Assembly (NCBI GenBank): GCA_973895155.1
Contig: OZ316891.1
Span: 2,542,001 to 2,606,000 of the forward strand
DNA from: Marsupella aquatica
Lineage: Eukaryota; Marchantiophyta
DNA length: 64,000 nt
Reading direction: 5' to 3'
Both the position numbers and the translations under genes were made by a program. Each line of letters opens with the position of its first letter. The first letter of the stretch is position 1. Under the pieces are notes generated by a model. It made no database searches, was not told the origin of the DNA, and was given only the letters and a program-made list of their open reading frames with translations. Shown here piece by piece: positions 1 to 11,595 of the stretch.

Positions 1-1080
1 CATTCATCAGAAGAAACATTCACTCGTGCACTCAATCGGCCCTCGATTTCCCCTCCCACTAACCAACCTTATCTTCTTCTCCATCCCATGCCAACCGACC
101 TCTCAAGCAGAATATTGCATAATTCAGTCATCAACGAACCAGCTCCTTCCCAGTAACCAACCTTCCTTCAATCTCTTGGGGACTGTCTCAACTCTTCTCA
201 ACCTCCGGCAGATTACTTGTCGTCATCATCTCGTGTGCCGGCAGACGGAGCAAGCGTGCGCAGCCGCGGCAACACGGGACTGTCACAACACTTGCTGACC
301 AGTGAGCACAATCTCCAGGTCCATGTTCCAAACGGCAAACTCTATCGAATTCGGAAGAAAATTAATCGTACCGACGCAGATTTACAGCAACAGTAGTGAT
401 GGCTCCAGACTTCGGGAGGCACATCGAACTTGCTGCCGACTTCCTCAGTTGAAGATGCTGCTAGTCATTCACGGAGCATGATCAGAGCTTTCCTTGGGCG
501 ACATGGCTGAGATCTTCAACTGCGATGTCCTAAAATTAGCTATAAGTGAGCGTTCGTTCGTCCCGTCCTCCCTGCGCATTCCAATCCTGTGCCGACTTGA
601 ACAGTACTGTAAACGTAGCATTAAAGACATGATCTGATGATCGCGGTGGTACTACACTACTACTAGTCTCACCAACTCGCTTGGAATACGGAGCCGACTG
701 TCACTCATCACTCATGTCAAGAGCATGCGCCCACGGCCGACCACCGACAGGCTGATGAATGAAATGGAGACGAGGCTGCAATCCACTCTCTCTGATATTC
801 TTCGAGGTTATTACAATCTGCCCCTGCCGGTGGGAAGCCACTTGTCGTGCATGAGTCTTGCAGAAAAATTGGGTTCTGTAGAGAGAGGAATCACGTTGAT
901 TTCCATGGCAAAACTAAAGATGAATCTATGAGCATAGCCCGAGCTATGGTTTGAGCATATCTCGCGCTCTACCTTCAACGTTTTGTGGGTCATGGACTGT
1001 GGGCTCTCAGAAAAAGGCCTGTTTTTTAACGAGATTCACAGAAATTGACGTAGTCGGAGATTCCGCAACGCTCGTATAGG

Positions 1081-1155
1081 TTGAAAGGGCAATGCATTTT
1101 GATTAATAAATTGGTATTGCTTGAAAGGGCAAATCATTTTGATTAATAAATTGTG
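1081..1155. repeat. Tandem duplication, 40-bp unit
   Basis: Two adjacent copies start at 1081 and 1121, each beginning TTGAAAGGGCAA and running into TTTTGATTAATAAATTG. They differ at only a few bases. Confidence 0.85.
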
Positions 1156-1316
1156 AACATAAGCTAGTTTAAGCGGCGGGTCTAGAGTGAACAGATGCTA
1201 CTTTCAAGTGCTAGGGTCTAAAGTGAAGCCTCTGCATAGTACTTCCATATGTACCTCCATATAAAGACAAAGCTGGACTCTAAATAAGGACAAATTGGAC
1301 TCCGAAGCGGATAAAA

Positions 1317-1473
1317 CAAATATAAAGAACAGATAGCATAGAATTATTATTTTGACAAGATTGTTTTTGGACTTTATCTCTCTTCGTTGAACATCAGGCT
1401 AGGATAGAGAAAATATAAACGAGAGATAGCATAGAATTGTTATTTTCACAATATTGTTTTTGGTCTTCATCTC
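1317..1473. repeat. Near-tandem duplication, about 65-bp units
   Basis: The stretch at 1317-1382 (AAATATAAAGAACAGATAGC onward) recurs at about 1410-1473 with a handful of substitutions. About 28 bases of unrelated sequence separate the copies. Confidence 0.75.
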
Positions 1474-1580
1474 TATGTAGGTCAAGGAATGGGATATCCT
1501 GCTTGTTTATCCTTGAAACAGGGGCAAGGGCCCACCGAGCTGTACTCCTTCAAACAACCGTTTAAGTGATGAAGCCTATA

Positions 1581-1744
1581 GAGAGATATGCTTAGTAGAC
1601 CCCCTTCTGGAAAAAGTTTGCTTAATTAACCCCTAGATATTTTTCCCCAATCTGGACCGTTGATGGATTTTTGGACCGTTGATAGATCTCAAGGGTAGAT
1701 CAAGTAACAAGTTTCATTTTGGGGGTTGATCAAGCAAATACCTC
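1581..1744. mobile_element. MULE-type MITE, copy 1
   Basis: The left end reads GAGAGATATGCTTAGTAGAC followed by CCCC. The right end, reverse-complemented, reads GAGGTATTTGCTTGATCAAC followed by CCC. This gives imperfect terminal inverted repeats of about 24 bp. The flanks carry a direct repeat: AAGCCTATA at 1572-1580 and again at 1746-1754. A 9-10 bp target-site duplication with long TIRs is the Mutator-like pattern. No coding capacity is present. Copies of the same family lie at 6326 and 53158. Confidence 0.8.
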
Positions 1745-1755
1745 AAAGCCTATAT

Positions 1756-4090
1756 GTAGAACTCCAAAGGAACAAAATGGCTAACCGAGGGACACACGGT
1801 CCCAAAGGCCAAAAGCCCAATCAAAGGAAACACCCGGGAAAACCAAAGCTTAAGACCAAGGGCCAAAAAGACAGGTAAGATGTCTTTTTTGTTTTGCAAT
1901 CCAACGGCTTCTTAGACAATCGTAGGGAGGATATTATTGGAGCTTATGGATGTCTCTTTTCCCCAAACTTTTCTTTCGTTTTGCATGAAAAAACATAGCT
2001 CAGTTTTCCCAAATTTTTAGCTAGGACAAGTTTTTTCCTTGAAAAGACAAATATTATATTTATATTCTAAATTGGGATGAAATTGATGTAAATATTCATT
2101 TTCACTAGGATGACACCGAGGAAAGAAGCCCCATTGCATGTAAGGTTGTCATGCACAAGCATTGTGTAAACGTATATGGATATTACTCTAGAAAATAGTA
2201 AACAGTGTTACTAGACTACATGCATTTAATATTTGCTGAGATCCTATCTGAGTTGCAAAAGTCAGTCCAGGCATTTTAAACAAAGGTGGATGCCATTAGG
2301 GCTTGTCTTCCATGACATGGATTCAAAGACGGTGAGATAAAAATATTTTTGGATCCAATCTGAGCTTAAATGTTTGAAAAAGACAAGATGACTATCAGTG
2401 AAGTGTGGACATAACTAGATATGTTAGAGTGGTGAGTGATATTCATTATCTCACAACACTTCTATAACAAGTTTGCTTCTTCAGATTCAAAGTCCAAACT
2501 TGTATATATTTCCCTGGTTACCTTAAGTAGTGAAGTTGTCATCCATATACAAAACCGTGACATATTTTGTAAATACTAAAACTAGTATGTGGGTCCAGCT
2601 CAATTCTTTTGGGTGGATGAGATTGCCATCATGCATTCAATAGACTGTTGTGTATGGGCTAGATCACATTGTCAAAGTGCATTCAAAGGAGTGTTCTATC
2701 TAGGAAGAGTGTTCTATGTAGGCTAGATCAGATTGCCAAAGTGCATTTGAAAGGAGTGTTATAAATTTGTATTTTGAAATTCTTGTGCATAAAATTCAAT
2801 TTTGTAGAATTGACATCTAAAGCTCATCTACAATAATAAAAGGATGTGACAAGAAAAATGAACCACTAGTTGTAAATATCTATGATATTATCTTGGACAA
2901 CTTAGTTTGAAGATTCAATTTGTTAATATATGCTAATAAAACAAAATTCTCATCATTGTCCTAATGATCATGGCAAGTGAAAATAAAGACAAAAACCATA
3001 AGTGTAGAATCATCATAGGTGTTGGAGAGGGAGAGGTCACATAGACCAACTTTCATGGGAGTATGAGCATTTATTTTCTTGCATGATGTGGATTATGTAA
3101 TCAATAGTACTTTATCATGTTATTTTGTCTTATTATTAAACATGGCTTTCTCCATTATGTAGAGATTATAACTCTAATAAACTAAACAAAATAGGTTGGA
3201 TAGGAGATTTGGTGATGTTGTGTTCAATGTTTAGGGACTAATTTGTTGTGCTTGTGCAGGTTGAATGGAGGTTGAACTCATGACTCTTTTGGTGTGCCTA
3301 GGGAGATCATAGTTGGGGTTTATAGCATACTTCAGACTAGGTGGGAGTATGGTTTATAGGAGACATTCAAGCTTGGAGACATCAAGTGGCAGAGTATTTT
3401 TTGCATGGCTCTCATCATGTGACCCAGGTAGGTTTGTAGCTAGAGTTGCATGTTTTGTTTAATAATTACAGTTTGTATGAATTTTATTAGTTGTGAAGTG
3501 GCCCAATGTCCTTTCAATTCAATGGTTGAGCCCCCTATTCACCCTTTCTTGAGATGAGCATCTTACTCTTGGTTGCTAGACAAACTTGGGAGAATTTACA
3601 AATTATTTGACAATCAATAGCAAGCTCAACTCTTGAAATACAGGTTTGCCTTCTTAGTTTTTCTTCTCTCCTTATGGTCAAGAAGTGTGATTGCTAATAT
3701 ATTTTGTGATTAACCTATATCAATCATTTGTTCAGTTCCAAGATTACCTTAGTCTATTGATCTGTGATAATTATTTCTTTCTAGATAAAAGAAATTGAAA
3801 AGCTCTAATTTGCAACATTTGAATATTCAGATCTAAACTTAGTGTAAGTGTTTGACCTGAAACTTGGAGTTTCATATTTTACTTGTAAATAATTTTTCAA
3901 ATCTTGACAACTGGAAAAATGTAAATATTGATACTCTATCTAAGGAACTTTGCTACAAAGAAAGGCGTAAGAAGATTTTAGATTGAGAGTTATTTCCTTT
4001 TGAAATTCCTTTTCCAATAGAAATAGCAAAAGCAAGATAATATTTGATACTACTCTTAACATAACATGTCTTTACGTTAAAAATTAAGAA
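1756..4090. other. AT-rich intergenic region, no gene seen
   Basis: No open frame of useful length and no recognisable protein is present. It contains one copy of a dispersed 115-bp repeat (2465-2583) and a short local duplication around 2650-2760 built on AAAGTGCATT. Confidence 0.55.
2465..2583 (+). repeat. Dispersed repeat, copy 1 (partner at 5090-5210)
   Basis: ATAACAAGTTTGCTT through the segment CCATATACAAAACCGTGACA is repeated at 5090-5210 in the same orientation with about 85-90% identity by eye. No termini or target-site duplications were resolved, so this may be a fragment of a larger element. Confidence 0.7.
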
Positions 4091-4094
4091 TCTG

Positions 4095-4375
4095 ATCACA
4101 AGTTAAGGCATCTTGGTGCCCACATCCGCAAGGTTGGTGTATTTTTTGACCCCAATTATAACTTTAAAATTGATAAGGTTAAAAGTTAAGGCATTCTGGT
4201 GCACACATCCGCAAGGGTAGGTGTACTATTTGACCCCAATTGTAACTTTAAATTTGATAAGGTTACAAGTTAAGGCATTCTGGCGCACACATCCGCAAGG
4301 GTCGGTGTACTGTTTGACCCCAATTGTAACTCTAAAATTGATAAGGTTACATTAAGGTGCACACATCCATAAGTA
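4095..4375. repeat. Tandem repeat, about 84-bp unit, just over three copies
   Basis: AGTTAAGGCAT recurs at 4101, 4184 and 4268. Each copy is followed by CACATCCGCAAGG and then TTTGACCCCAATT. A partial fourth copy ends near 4375. Confidence 0.9.
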
Positions 4376-5089
4376 GGCTTAGAGTAACAAGATTGGAGTA
4401 AGACAAAGTTGGAATATCAATATATTTTTAAATTCACAATTTGGAGCTAAGTTTGAGCTTCAACTTTAACTCTAGATTCCCCTAGCTTTCCTCTATCCCA
4501 TAGAGAATGTTCAGCCCATTTGGTTGAGTAGTATAAATGAATTTTTTTAGAGATCCATGTTGATTTTGGCTTCAACTTAGTTGATTCACATTACTGGCCC
4601 ATGTTTTAATAATTACTCTTTCCCAGTTTTTGAGTGAAAATTATCATAGATTTAACATGCCTTATATTTCTCACACATTACTATTCTTGCACGTGTTTCC
4701 ATTCTTGCACATGGCAATTAGTACATGAGCAACTTTATTGTGCATCAATCCACATTGCACAACTCTCATCATTGATCAACAAACATCAATGGCTAAGACT
4801 AGCTTGTTATCTTATTTTATTGCCCCAAGTACTATCCAAGTTTTTGTTTCAATTTGGCATCAAAGAATGTGTATCATTCCTGCAAATGAAACCAACATTT
4901 TCTTCATGGTTGCCACACGAGTGTCTTCAATGGTCACACACTTAGTGATACGACACATTGCGCAATCTCCACCATTGATAAGTAAAATCCAACGGATAAG
5001 AATTAATGGATGACATGGAATTTTCTCTGAATTTATAAATTTGCAAGTGTCTCTAACTGGACCCGTAACAAATGCTGCACACAGTTCTA

Positions 5090-5210
5090 TAACAAGTTTG
5101 CTTGTTTAGATTCAAAGCCCAAACTTGTATATATTTCACTGGTTACATTGGTGAAGTTGTCATCCATATACAAAACCGTGACATATTTATAAATAATGAA
5201 AACAAATGTT
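5090..5210 (+). repeat. Dispersed repeat, copy 2 (partner at 2465-2583)
   Basis: Same sequence as 2465-2583, including AAACTTGTATATATTTC and CATCCATATACAAAACCGTG. Confidence 0.7.
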
Positions 5211-5550
5211 GCAGTAATGTCAATCAGAACATCATTAGTGGCAAAGTATTCAGAAGTTGTTCTCCAAAATATCCATTGAAAAACTTGTCATATCACATAA
5301 ACGGAGTTCATTTTTTACACTGAAAATCATTATTTTCTCATCCTTTTCCAATGATGATTCATTTTGCATCAGTATATCACAAGCGAAAGGGCTCATTATG
5401 GTTTGCCTCTCACACTGCCTTCCACTGTGATCCATTCAAGCTGCCCTCAACTGATTGCGGCCTGTGGATACAAATGAATCTGCCAAATCATTTATGTCAA
5501 TTAGCAATGTTGGCCCTCATGTGATCATGGGTTTGATGAGGGTCTAATCA

Positions 5551-5700
5551 CATGAGGATGATTGGAAACTTTTGGGAAATCTCATTTTTTTCCAAATTTT
5601 GTTTAGTGGGTAGGTCTCCATAAAGTACATGAGGCTGATTGGAAACTTTTGGGAAGTCCCATTTGTTTCAAATTTCTATAGTGAGTAGGTCTTTCACACA
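5551..5700. repeat. Tandem duplication, about 76-bp unit
   Basis: GATTGGAAACTTTTGGGAA occurs at about 5560 and again at about 5637. Each copy runs on to a GTAGGTCT motif. Confidence 0.75.
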
Positions 5701-6325
5701 GGCTTGAGACAATAAAGTTATAACTGAAAAACATTTTTGATGCAACTTGGGATGGTAATCTACCCTACTATCACAAAAAGAACACCATGAAAACTCAAAA
5801 AGAACACCATCCTAATCACACCAGTACCTTTAGTTAATCATCAACAGCTAATCTCATCCATTGATCTCAGAAATTTGAAGGCATATTTGTGCCTTTATTT
5901 TTCTTACCCTGTTGTTTGTTGTTGTTCTGGGCACTTTTTTACGGGTCATGGGTCTAACAGCTTTGGTGGCCTCTAGTCAAACACACATTGTCAAACACAC
6001 ATTGTCGTGTCCATGGAAAGTACTAGAGTAGATATCTTGTGAACAAAAGATACTTTCCCAAGGAATGAGGAAGCTAACGACACTATACTAGCCAGCAATT
6101 GCAAAATACAGCAAGTCTCTCGCTCATTGATCCCCCTCGACAGTTTCCAACTTTCCATCTTCTCATCTCCTCTTCATAACTTTTTATGAGTGGACTTGGA
6201 GGAGCAATTTCTCCTCTCCTCTTCTTTCCTGATTTTGCACTCTTCTCTCTTCTCGTCTTCTGTCTTTTCTGTTTTTGGTCTTTAACTGCACCTTCTTCAT
6301 CTTCTCTTCTTATCGATCATTTTTG

Positions 6326-6472
6326 GAGGGATATGCTTAGTAGACCCCCTTCTGGAAAAAGTTTATTTAATCAACCCCCTCACACTTTTCCCCAATCTGG
6401 ACCGTTGATGGACTTTTCGATCTCAGATCTGGGCCGTCATAGACCTCAGGGGGTCGATCAAGCAAAAACGTC
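6326..6472. mobile_element. MULE-type MITE, copy 2
   Basis: The left end is GAGGGATATGCTTAGTAGAC followed by CCCC. The right end, reverse-complemented, is GACGTTTTTGCTTGATCGAC followed by CCCC. Its inner sequence, including AATCTGGACCGTTGATGGA, matches the copy at 1581. The flanks are a perfect 10-bp direct repeat, ATCATTTTTG, at 6316-6325 and 6473-6482. Confidence 0.88.
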
Positions 6473-6868
6473 ATCATTTTTGTCTTTTGCCATAAATCGT
6501 TCTCCTCTTCTTTCCTGACGTTGCACTGTTTTGTACTTATCCACGATTATAATTATCTACAGGAACCAGCCCAGGCAGGATCCATCGTTGGTACGTCAAA
6601 CAAGGGGACGATTTAGTTGAGTAGTTCATCGATACGGGGAAAGTTTGAGTAATCACTAGGAGAATATCTGACCACAGGATCTTCCAAGAAGTATGAAACA
6701 CACCACACCGGCACACCAGTACACCACACCGATTGTGCGATCCGTCATGTGTCATAATTGAGAAAAGACTCTATGTAACCAGCTGTTGCCTGCGAGGAAG
6801 CTGACACAAAAATGCTAGACTTAAAGCGCCAAGCAATGAATACCACTCTAGACGAGGGAGCCTGGGAC

Positions 6869-7132
6869 CAGCGTATTTGTTAAGGATTTCACTTTTTCTC
6901 CAGAGTGGCGAATGTAAAGTGTGTGAAGGAGAAGATGCTCAAAAGATCCACTATTCAATTATTTTTGTGACCGTTAGATCTCCCTAGATTTGAGGCTGAC
7001 CGTTAGATTATGGCTAATGGGGCCTGGGATTAGGTGGAACACTGGCTAATGAGATAGCAAAATAGTAAAGAATTTTTGAAAGATTTTCGGGGAGGTGGAA
7101 TCTAGCAAATTTTGGCCACTACAAAAACACTG
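6869..7132. mobile_element. hAT-type MITE, family A, copy 1
   Basis: The left terminus is CAGCGTATTTGT and the right terminus, reverse-complemented, is CAGTGTTTTTGT. A perfect 8-bp target-site duplication, CCTGGGAC, flanks the 264-bp element at 6861-6868 and 7133-7140. Short TIRs starting with CAG plus an 8-bp duplication are typical of hAT elements. A second copy lies at 24985 and a decayed relative near 13575. Confidence 0.88.
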
Positions 7133-7179
7133 CCTGGGACTCTTCATGCAAACCTTTGTTAGAAACTCAATTACTACAA

Positions 7180-7345
7180 CCCTTTGGGTCACATTCTTAG
7201 ATCTGCCTGGCAGCTTCGATTTATTGATGGTTCCATTTACTACAACTCCTTGGGTCACATTCTTAGATCTGCCTGGCAGCTTCCATTTATTGACGGTTCC
7301 ATTTACTACACCCCTTGGGTCACATTCTTAGATCTGCCCAACAAA
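7180..7345. repeat. Tandem repeat, 65-66 bp unit, about 2.7 copies
   Basis: GGGTCACATTCTTAGATCTG occurs at 7186, 7252 and 7317. The first two copies continue with CCTGGCAGCTTC. Open frames through it are by-products of the repeat. Confidence 0.9.
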
Positions 7346-7429
7346 TTCCATTTCGTTGACGTAGTTCATAAGAGACCTCCAAGTTTTCTAAGTGTGACTT
7401 TTTGTTCCCTTCTAGATTAAGTCTGCACT

Positions 7430-9565
7430 GTATCATGAATGGAAACATTTGAAGTTGGCTTCACAAGAACTTGGGATCCCGTTTGTCTAGTACCAATCTC
7501 ACATAGTAAGCAGTGTGCCCAAGTAAATGCACATGTTGAGTTCTTATTTTGTCCAAAATTTTAGACTCCATCTCCACAAGTGATCCAAACTCTTCAAAAC
7601 TTGGGCTCCTTCATGAGTGATAGGAAATCTATTCTTAGAACAAGAAGTGACTCTCCACTTTGCAGTGGTAAAAAAAACTTGCAAGTCTCGAATGTCTTTT
7701 AAAGTCACCCTAAACCTCCTCGAAAGTGTCTCATCTCTTTTGTCCAAAGAGCTTTGGTGCACCTCACTTTGGGGCCATGGGAGTCAGTACACAAGTTGGT
7801 TAAACCACACCTGCCCCTATAAAGGGCCCGTAGCTCTCATTCTGAAGAGTACAAGTTCGGAAATGGACTTTGAGCTTCACAAAAGGTGTTGACTGCAAAA
7901 GCTTTTTTTGGCAAGTACTTCACAAAAAGTGCTAGTGTTCCTCCTTTTATGGTGAGTAGTGAGCCAAGGAATGAGGCTTTTATAGTGGCAGGTGTGGTTT
8001 AACTGAATTGGAACCTCAATTGCGGCAATGAAAACTCCTACAATTGGGCAGGCTAAAATGACTGTCAAGCAAAAGCTCTGCCCTTATTTGGTTATGCTAA
8101 AATGTGAGGGCCTAAACCATCATGTTTTATCATGTTTTCACTTTCTGTAAGTATGAATGCCAGTGACCTAAAAGTGGAGTACATAATACATTGACTGGAG
8201 TATTGAATGCCAGGACCCAACGACAACAATATTGTTCTAAGAAAGGCTAGTCCACAATCCTCTAAGACTGTGGGCCCTCTACTCCTCCGTGAGTCCTGTC
8301 GTGAGGCCAGGATCTAACATCGTCAGGTGGTGCTGCGTCCTCAAAAAACATTGCTCCACATCTATAAGTGTTTGCCGTAAATACAACCCACGAAAAGACA
8401 AGCGCCTAAAAAAAAAGTGCTCCACATCTATATTGTAGTGAACTTTTCCCCTTTGTTTGCAGGATTTACCCCGGACTGTTCAAACGCGGTCCTTGTCATC
8501 GTTTTGCTAGTTGAAGCTTGGCATATCCAAATCTTGATATCAGCACGGTATAGGTCAACACAAATCAATGCTCCGTCGAGCCATTCTGAGGCTTTACTTG
8601 CCATTCAAGGAATTGGCCCTCAGTTTGCGAAATCAACGATTTGAACACGAATAGATGGGCAGAGCTGACGGTCAGGAGCACCATCCGCAAATTCCACGAA
8701 GCGAACTTACTCACAACCAGACTAACTTCAAATATGCTACTCCACAATACCTTTCGTGTTCGGGGCAATAGAGTACACACTGCCTGGTAAACACAGGACT
8801 TTATATCTACTTAGTGGCTTTGAGTGGGCCCATTTGGAACTTTGGGCATCTGCTAAGTTATATGATCCGATTCGCTTACTACAGTATTGTACATTTTTCC
8901 ATCGTTTTCTTCGCTTTCTTGGTAAAGTTGATTTCCAAGGCAAGAATTTTCTATCTTTTCTGCCATGTAATGGATCTGTGTACGCGGGACCTGATATGGG
9001 ATGGCCCACGTCCGAGGGTGAGAAACAAAATGTCAAAGTACCGATTCTACTACTTTCTTGGTAGTTTGCCCACAGGCCGCCTCAATCTTCAACGCTACTA
9101 CTGTAAAGCATTGCGTCTCCACCGGGGTCTCCACGCGCTTGGAGGGCCTTTTTCCCTTACAGAAATTATGCTCCACTTCAACAACATTTGCGTATACAGC
9201 ACTGGATTTGAGGTCAGGGCTAGAGTCGCGTCGGCCGTGTAGCCTCGATTTGCGATTCGAGTAAATTCTGGGCCAATCGAAGTTCCTTTCGCAATATGGT
9301 GTGTAGGGGAAGACCTCTGAAATTGGATTGTGGGAATTGGGTGACATACAGAGTTGCGCTGTCATTGAAATGAGACGCTTAGCGAGATTCAATTTCTTCA
9401 CAGACGTTGGTGAGAGACTTGAACAAATGGGAGACTTGAACAAATGGAGAGAACCCTGGCTGGTTGAGAGGTCCACTTGATATGGGATATTGATCATGAT
9501 CTACTAGGCACTAGGTTCTAAGAGAAAATTGTGATAGCATTTGAATCTTGACAAGGAGAGGGATA
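7430..9565. other. Upstream region of the phosphate transporter, no other gene seen
   Basis: Open frames of up to 154 codons occur on both strands between 8750 and 9500 (for example 9033-9497 on the minus strand). They overlap one another and match nothing I recognise. The last kilobase is probably promoter and 5' untranslated sequence of the transporter. No convincing TATA box was found close to the start codon. Confidence 0.5.
8521..8528. promoter_or_regulatory. Possible P1BS phosphate-starvation element (GNATATNC)
   Basis: GCATATCC fits the palindromic consensus GNATATNC bound by PHR1-type MYB factors upstream of plant Pi-starvation genes. It lies about 1.04 kb before the start codon of a Pht1 gene. 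The motif is degenerate and expected by chance about once every 4 kb, so position next to a Pht1 gene is the only real support. Confidence 0.3.
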
Positions 9566-11508
9566 ATGGCAATCAGCGTTTTGAAAGCTCTGGATATAGC
9601 ACGTACTCAGCGGTACCATTTCACGGCGATACTAATTGCAGGCCTGGGGTTCTTCACAGATGCTTACGACCTCTTTGCTACCCTGTCTATCACGAACTTG
9701 CTGGGGCGATTGTACTATTACAAAATAGGTGATGCAACTCCAGGAAAACTTCCTTCTGGAGTGTATTCAGCTCTCACGGGGACAGCTTACGCCGGTGCCG
9801 TCTGTGGCCAACTTTTCTTTGGCTGGGCTGGTGATAAACTTGGGCGGAGAAGAGTTTATGGAATCACTCTCACCCTGATGATGGTTTCCTCCATCAGTTG
9901 CGGGCTTTCTTACGGTACGACTACAAAGAGCGTGATCACAACGCTATGCTTCTTTCGCTTCTGGATAGGCTTCGGGATAGGAGGTGATTATCCTCTCAGC
10001 GCCACAATCATGTCCGAGTATTCGAATACTAAAACTCGGGGAGCTTTCGTTGCTTCTGTTTTCGCCATGCAAGGACTTGGCATCCTCAGCGCTGCAGCGG
10101 TGACTTTGATTCTGTCAGTGGTATTTAAGGCGGCCATCAAAAGTCCACCTTTTAATTCTAGCAACCCTGTGGCATTCACTCCACCGGAAGCAGATTTCTT
10201 GTGGCGCACCGTGTTCGTGATTGGTGCACTTCCGGCAGCGCTCACGTACTATTTCCGCATGAGGATGCCAGAAACGGCCCGGTACACAGCCCTTGTTTTG
10301 GGTGAGACAGGACAAGCGACGAAAGATATGAAAGGTGTCCTTGACATCCATGGGGGTGTTATTGACATTCCGTTCCAGAGTCAGGATTGGAGCCAGGACG
10401 TCTCACGAGGGTCAGAACGCAGTCCACGAAACCAACCCGAGAACCCACCATTTGGATTGTTTTCAAGAGAGTTCGTCATACGGCACGGAACAGAGCTTCT
10501 AGGCGTGACGGTCTGCTGGTTCTTGATCGACGTGGTGTTTTATTCCCTCAATTTGTATCAGAAAATTATATTCACTTCCGTGCACTGGCTGCCACCGGCT
10601 GAGAAAATGAGTGCTTTGGAGGAAACTTACAAAATTAGTCGATCACAGGCACTTATCGCACTTGTTGCCACAGTTCCAGGTAAGAACCTTCTAAGTACTT
10701 GGTATCCTGAATGCTGTACACTCAGATTACATGAACATTACAGAACAAAACGATTGTGTTTGACTCAGTGAATGATACAGAAATCATTGGAGCCAGTATC
10801 ATGAGCCTCCGAGTTCTTCTCGATGGACGATTTCATCTAAAAAAACTGTACAACTAAACTGCAAGTTTGATTGGGTTGGTGGATTCAGGTTATTGGGTCA
10901 CGGTGGCCACAATCGATATAATGGGCCGGAAAGCGATTCAATTGATGGGGTTCGCCATGATGACGCTTTTCATGGTAGTATTGGCTGCCGATTATCAGGA
11001 TTTGAAGACTAAGCCTATTTTATTCGTTGCGATGTATGCACTCACCCTCTTCTTCGCCAATTGGGGCCCCAACGCGACGACCTTCGTAATCCCGGCTGAG
11101 CTCTTCCCAGCTCGGTTAAGAACTACTTGCAATGGAATCGCAGCAGCATCAGGCAAGATGGGGGCCCTCGTGGGTGCATTTGGAGTGGTACGGAAAAATT
11201 TCACCAACGACGGTGATCTAGATTCCCCATCCCGAATCGTCCTTGGGGTAATCGCCGTTTGTAATTGTATTGGATTTTTTGTCACTTTTCTGCTACCTGA
11301 AACGAAAGGAAAATCTTTGGAAGAGTTGTCGGGCGAGAGAGTTCCTGAATCAGGAATGGGCCGAGAGATGGGAGAGGAACTATCATTCAGCGTCAGTATA
11401 AATGATGGAACTTGCCTTCTTGGGCAAGTTGATCGACTTAGCCATGTCCCTTCGCGTCCAAATAGTAATCCACCTACTCCTCATAGACGATCCCGAAGTC
11501 AAGGATGA
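9566..11508 (+). CDS. High-affinity phosphate transporter, Pht1 family (proton:phosphate symporter)
   Basis: Two exons, 9566-10679 and 10889-11508, are joined by a GT-AG intron of 209 bp. Phase is kept (codon GGT split G|GT), giving 577 residues. The product is a 12-helix MFS plasma-membrane protein that imports inorganic phosphate with protons. Residues 28-37 read GFFTDAYDLF, with the conserved acidic residues at 32 and 35. DKLGRR is at 90-95 and the Pht1 signature GGDYPLSATIMSEY at 139-152. A hydrophilic central loop precedes FGLFSREF. The pair FLID and NLYQK and the stretch GPNATTF, near PAELFPARLR, follow the family. The intron falls inside VPGYW. ATG 9566 is chosen because MA-VLKALD-ART-YHFTA matches the usual Pht1 start; the frame is open a little further upstream but without an ATG. 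The C-terminal tail after LPETKGKSLEEL is unusually long and ends inside a tandem duplication. A possible P1BS box lies upstream. Family assignment is firm; which Pht1 paralogue is not known. Confidence 0.95.
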
Positions 11509-11595
11509 GGTATTGAGGTGGTTAGCCATGTCCCTTCGCGTCCAAATAGTAATCCACCTACTCCTCATAGGCGATCCCGAAGTCAAGGATGAGGT
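11438..11595 (+). repeat. 74-bp repeat spanning the Pht1 stop codon (84-bp offset)
   Basis: Copy 1 is 11438-11511 and copy 2 is 11522-11595, with a single A/G difference. The 84-base offset is a multiple of three. Copy 2 would therefore encode the same tail (VPSRPNSNPPTPHRR and so on) and the same TGA if the first stop were read through. Confidence 0.92.

Larger units (their letters stand above)
1..1570. other. Intergenic region, no recognised gene
   Basis: Only short open frames occur here, such as 26-298 and 725-931 on the plus strand, and none resembles a family I know. The first 800 bases are richer in G and C than the next 7 kb, so this could be the edge of a gene lying to the left, but there is no direct evidence for that. 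Two local tandem duplications at the right end are listed separately. Confidence 0.5.

Noticed and set aside
8814-9497. Overlapping open frames up to 154 codons upstream of the phosphate transporter
   Set aside because: Frames on both strands overlap each other, have no ATG-based support or known motif, and lie in the likely promoter. Treated as chance.
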